A stretch of DNA of 64,000 nucleotides. Source: Deinococcus sp. YIM 134068. Lineage in GTDB: Bacteria; Deinococcota; Deinococci; Deinococcales; Deinococcaceae. Positions 60,521-64,000 of this stretch are shown here, piece by piece; position 1 is the stretch's first letter, and every line of letters begins with the position of its first letter. A program made the translations under genes and the position numbers. The notes under the pieces are model-generated. The model did no database searches, had not been told where the DNA came from, and saw only the letters and a program-made list of their open reading frames with translations. The stretch lies in contig NZ_JAZHPF010000003.1 of assembly GCF_036543075.1 (NCBI RefSeq), positions 216,743 to 280,742 of the forward strand. The letters run 5' to 3'.

Positions 60521-61859
60521 CGCCCACGGCGGCCCCCGCCTCCACCGGGAAGGGCGTCTCGCGCGGCACCCCCAGCGCCCCCGCGTACACGTCGAGCACC
60601 CGCTCGGCCACCCCACCGGGCGTCCAGGCGGTGCCGAAAGCCCGCGCCCCCCGCGAGAAGCGCGCCCACTTCTCCCCGTCGGACAGCAGGTCCGCCGCGT
60701 GCTCCCGCAGCGCCCCCGCGTCGCCGGGTGAGACGAGGTAGCCGCTCCGCCCGTGCGACACGCCGCTCAGGGTGCCGCGCGCCCCAACCGCTACGACGGG
60801 CACGCCCATCAGTTGCGCCTCCTGAAGCACCAGCCCCTGCGTCTCCGTGTCGCTGGCGAAGAGGAAGAGTTCGGCGAGGCGGTAGTACGCCCCGACCTCC
60901 GTCCAGGGCCGCACGCCCAGAAAGCTCACGCGCCCGGCCACGCCCAATCGCTCGGCGTGCTGCACGAGGTGTTCACGCTCCGGTCCCTCGCCCAGCACGA
61001 CGAGGTGCGCGTCCGGCAATCCGGCGAGCGCGTCCAGCACGAGGTCGAACCGCTTCTCACGCGCCAGCCGCCCGACGGTGAGGAGACGGCGGGTGCCGGT
61101 CGGCCACGGATTCTCGACCGGTGGGGCCGAGCGCAGCACCCCCGGCTCGACGGCGGTGGGAATGACGACCGGGTTCTGAACGCCCATCGCGCGGGTCACG
61201 TCCAGCATCGCGGCGGTGGGGGTGATGACCGCCTGCGCGCGGCGGTAGTACAGGCCCATGACGCGCGTGACGATCCCCGTGTGGCGCTGCACCAGCGGCA
61301 GGCCGGGGACGTAGTGCGTGTACGCCTCGATGTGCGTGTGGTACGTGGCGACGTGCGGCACACCCCACTTGCGCGCGAGGCGGGCACCTGCCAGCCCCAG
61401 CGTCAGCGGCGTGTGCGTGTGAACGAGGTCATACTTCTGCTCGAAGTCCTTTCGGGTCGGCCACGCGAGGCGGTAGGTCGGCAGGAAGACGTAGCGCACG
61501 CTGGAGACCCGGCGCACGTCTGGCCTCGTCTCCAGAGCCTCCGGGCTGTGCTGGTCCGGGCTGTGCTGTCTTGGAAAGGAGGGCGCGACCACCTCCACGT
61601 CGTGACCCCGCGCCCGCAGCTCGTCGCTGAGCAGCCCGACGCTGGTGACGATGCCGTTCTGGTCGGGCAGGAAGGTGTCGGTGAAGAGTCCTATGCGTAG
61701 GGGTCTCATCGAACCTCCCCCGGCCACCGCGTCGTTAAAGGAATCCTGAAGCATCACTGCCCAGGAGCATACGACGCCGGACCTGACCCATGCACTCATC
61801 GGCGGTCAGGAATCTTCACCTCTCCCCGTCCCGCCTCCCATCCCCGCTACAGTCGGGCC

Positions 61860-62909
61860 ATGCCCGCGAAGGACGACCCCCACGCCTCCCCGCTGACCCG
61901 CCGGGCGCGCCGTGCCCTGAGCCGCGCGGGTGCCCACGGTGCCCTCCACGGCGGCCACCCCGGCGACCCACGTGTGGGTCTGACGGTGCCCGCTACCACG
62001 CCGGACGAGGTGCAGGAGGGAATAACGGCGTTGGGGACGGCAGGGGTGAGGGCGACGCTGCTCGTCCCGGTCGGACTCGCGGACACGGACGCCGAGGTGC
62101 TGCGCCTCGCCACGAACGCCGGGCACGAGGTCGCGGGGCAGGGCGACCCGGCTGGGCTGACCCGGCTGGACGTGGCGGTGGGCGGGACCGTGACGGCGTG
62201 GGCCTTCGATCCCTCCCTGAGCGGCGTCCAACTTCGTGCCCTCGCCGCGTCGGGCGTGCGTCCCCTGCCCCTCCCCTCCCCAGCGCCCGAGCTGGGCCTC
62301 ACCCTGCGCGTCTCCCCCGCCGACCTTCCCGGCACCCTCGCCCGGCTGCGGACACTCGGCTACCGTCCCGTGCCCGTGCGCGAGTTGCCCGACCTGCGGC
62401 CCGCCACCCCCCGCGACCTCCTCATTCACGTCTACCGCCGCCTCGTGGACGACCGCTTCGCCCGCTCTCACGGGGTCCTGCCCCTCACCGAGCGGGCCGA
62501 CGGGGTGATGCGGGTGGCGCTGCGGCCCATGCCCGCCGTGCTGCCCTTTCCACCCGGCTCACTGGCCGCCGAACTCCACCTGCACAGCCCGCGCCTCGTG
62601 GGCCTGAACGCGCGGGGGTCGCTGACGGCCTACCGCGCCTACCAGCGGTCGTTGCGGGATGTGGCCGCCGCCCTGCGGGACCGACCGGAGTTCGGGGACG
62701 CGCGGGCCGTCTTCGCCGTCACCCTCTTTCACGGGCCGCTGGAGAAAAACGGCTTCACCCTGACGCCGCTGCCGCCCATGCAGGCGCGCGTGTATGGCCT
62801 GGGCTTCCGCGTCATGCGCGTGGTGTACGGCACGCGGGTCGCCCCCTCGGAGACCGAGCCGAGGATGGCGTGGATGGAGCGGGAAGCGTTCCTGCGGCGG
62901 CATGGGTGA
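61860..62909 (+). CDS. Degenerate polysaccharide-deacetylase-like protein with YkoP-type C-terminal domain
   Basis: 349 residues; TACAGT lies 6 bases before the ATG. Residues 35-195 follow the strand/helix order of NodB deacetylases (VGLTVPATTPDEVQEGITAL, GHEVAGQGD), but the TFDDGP and His-pair positions are not conserved, so it is probably inactive. The C-terminal part (LIHVYRRLVDDRFARSHGV, AELHLHSPRLVGLNARG, VFAVTLFHGPLEKNGF) resembles the YkoP domain often joined to deacetylases. Likely an envelope-glycan accessory protein. No signal peptide seen. Confidence 0.7.
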   Translation: MPAKDDPHASPLTRRARRALSRAGAHGALHGGHPGDPRVGLTVPATTPDEVQEGITALGTAGVRATLLVPVGLADTDAEVLRLATNAGHEVAGQGDPAGLTRLDVAVGGTVTAWAFDPSLSGVQLRALAASGVRPLPLPSPAPELGLTLRVSPADLPGTLARLRTLGYRPVPVRELPDLRPATPRDLLIHVYRRLVDDRFARSHGVLPLTERADGVMRVALRPMPAVLPFPPGSLAAELHLHSPRLVGLNARGSLTAYRAYQRSLRDVAAALRDRPEFGDARAVFAVTLFHGPLEKNGFTLTPLPPMQARVYGLGFRVMRVVYGTRVAPSETEPRMAWMEREAFLRRHG

Positions 62910-62981
62910 GAGCTGCTCCTGTCGTCAGGCTTGATCCAGCCTCCTGGGGAGAGCCGCCCCTCCCGCATCACATATGAGCGT

Positions 62982-63866
62982 CTAACGACCCAGGGGCAGC
63001 ACGTCCCGCGCCCCGCCGAGGTGGGCCAGCGCGAGGGAGCGGTCCCCGTGGACGAGACCGGCCAGCGCCCACTGCACCTCCAGCGTGCCCGCCCAGAACC
63101 GGGCGCGGTCGAGGTGATCCCCCAACTCCGGGTAGGCGGGCAGCACCCCGGCGATCAGGGACTCCCCGTAATTGGACAGCAGCGCGGCCAGATCGGTCGC
63201 CGGGTCCCCGAGGCCCGCCGTGCCGAAGTCGATGACTCCCGCGAGGCGTTCGGCCTCCAGGTCGAAGAGCACGTGATACACCCCCAAATCCCCGTGAATC
63301 AGCCGGGGCGCGGGCGTCAGGTCCAGGATGTCCGCCAGGACCGGGGCGAAGTGGTCGTGAATCCAGGTGCGCTGATGCCGCATCAGGAGGGGAAACAGAT
63401 GCTCCTCGGCCTGGGCCAGCAGCGCCAGCCAGTCCTCACGGGTTCGGAGGGCGTCGGATGCCTGAAGACCGGCGGCTTCGGTGGCGGCGCGCGGAATGGC
63501 GTGCATCTGCCGCAGGAACGACAGGAGGTCCGCCAGGACGGTTCGGCGAGTCTCCGGGGAGAGCCGCAGAAGACGGGTACGGGTCAGGGGTTCGCCGGGG
63601 AGAAAGCGGTAGCTGACGAACTCCGGCTCCAGGTGCTCGAACTCCGGCACCCGCAGGGACGTGTGCTCACGGACCAGGGCGAGCACCCGCGCCTCCTGCC
63701 GCAGGGCCTCGGCGGCCCACCGATGTTTGCCGAAGCGGCAGACCCTCTCGTGATCGACCACGACGACATCGTTGACCATGCCGTCCTGATTGAAGTCCAG
63801 CGTGTGTAGGGGCAAGTCGGGGTAGACCGACCGGATTTTGTCCAGATACGCCTGGGGAACGGACAC
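62982..63866 (-). CDS. APH-fold phosphotransferase
   Basis: 294 residues from a GTG. The kinase-like catalytic loop HGDLGVYHVLF has His191 and Asp193, and the metal-binding Asp213 is in VIDFGTAGLGDPATDLA; RQEARVLALVREHTSLRVP is the N-lobe helix. Annotated members phosphorylate aminoglycosides, homoserine, choline or other small molecules; resistance is not implied. Monocistronic, convergent with the deacetylase-like gene. Confidence 0.87.
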   Translation of the reverse strand: MSVPQAYLDKIRSVYPDLPLHTLDFNQDGMVNDVVVVDHERVCRFGKHRWAAEALRQEARVLALVREHTSLRVPEFEHLEPEFVSYRFLPGEPLTRTRLLRLSPETRRTVLADLLSFLRQMHAIPRAATEAAGLQASDALRTREDWLALLAQAEEHLFPLLMRHQRTWIHDHFAPVLADILDLTPAPRLIHGDLGVYHVLFDLEAERLAGVIDFGTAGLGDPATDLAALLSNYGESLIAGVLPAYPELGDHLDRARFWAGTLEVQWALAGLVHGDRSLALAHLGGARDVLPLGR

Positions 63867-64000
63867 GTTGACACCCTGACGGCCTGACAGATTTTATGAG
63901 GGCGAACGAAAAACGAGCTGCCAGCCGACTTCGAGCGTTGTTTGTAGTACAGTATGAGGGCGTTTTCGTCCGCTCAGTGGCTCAGGGTCAGGCTTACCCT
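63867..64000. other. End of window, no gene seen
   Basis: 134 bases upstream of the phosphotransferase gene, lower in G+C than average (TTGTTTGTAGTACAGTATGAGG near 63940-63961 in two parts). Probably promoter sequence for a gene to the right and for the phosphotransferase. No start codon with coding frame can be judged. Confidence 0.3.

Noticed and set aside
62982..63866. Aminoglycoside resistance gene
   Set aside because: The APH fold is clear but the family is broad; nothing in sequence or context points to an antibiotic substrate.

Overview
The window looks like a chromosomal segment of a Deinococcus species. This rests on the very high G+C, the MraZ/RsmH/FtsL/PBP division genes, an amylosucrase, an archaeal-type prolyl-tRNA synthetase, a polyphosphate glucokinase, and a very common promoter layout in which a TANNNT box sits 5-8 bases before the start codon (leaderless mRNA, known to be frequent in Deinococcus). 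No plasmid, phage or CRISPR features were seen. Genes lie on both strands in short operons.

Layout. 1-8 kb: a 5'-truncated SARP/BTAD-type regulator, 3-hydroxybutyrate dehydrogenase, an M3 oligopeptidase, a tandem GNAT protein, queA and a NYN-domain protein. 8-12 kb: an aminotransferase, then a MarR regulator next to a fused ring-cleaving dioxygenase/alpha-beta hydrolase; both have a shared 13-base motif in front of them. 12-18.7 kb: an SDR, small membrane and secreted proteins, mazG with a CoA-type Nudix hydrolase, a PEGA-domain protein, an FtsX-type permease and a 3D-domain protein. 19-22.4 kb: mraZ-rsmH-ftsL-PBP on the minus strand behind three 10-base-spaced MraZ boxes. 22.5-27.4 kb: a lipoprotein SGNH hydrolase, a DUF423 protein, RNase P RNA, a pseudouridine synthase and truB.

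27.4-29.75 kb is a type II restriction-modification island: an SPPY-type methyltransferase, a coupled small winged-helix protein and a divergent Eco29kI-family (GIY-YIG) endonuclease. Reading by eye I found no CCGCGG, the Eco29kI target, anywhere in the window. 29.8-37.2 kb: gatA, a DUF4388 protein, scpB, tsaC, pilC and a ctaG-SCO-PCuAC operon for cytochrome oxidase copper assembly. 37.2-45.6 kb: dispersed repeats, a LacI-family regulator with a palindromic operator, a GGDEF protein, tdk, rpmE, a probable aminodeoxyfutalosine deaminase, a Spo0M-like protein, polyphosphate glucokinase and rpmI-rplT without infC. 45.8-53 kb: amylosucrase with a coupled 59-codon ORF, a NADAR protein, small proteins, proS, a methyltransferase and a half-size EamA protein.

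53-55.7 kb: leuS, preceded by a leader with a possible 13-codon leaderless ORF and two mutually exclusive hairpins, the second an intrinsic terminator. 55.7-56 kb holds an unexplained structured non-coding element. 56.5-62.9 kb is a cluster of envelope sugar genes (LpxB-related transferase, polysaccharide deacetylase, MFS exporter, GT2, GT4, degenerate deacetylase with YkoP-like tail), then an APH-fold phosphotransferase. The strongest candidates for new biology are the leuS leader, the restriction island with apparent site avoidance, the regulator/fused-enzyme pair, the coupled small ORF after amylosucrase and the hairpin element after leuS.
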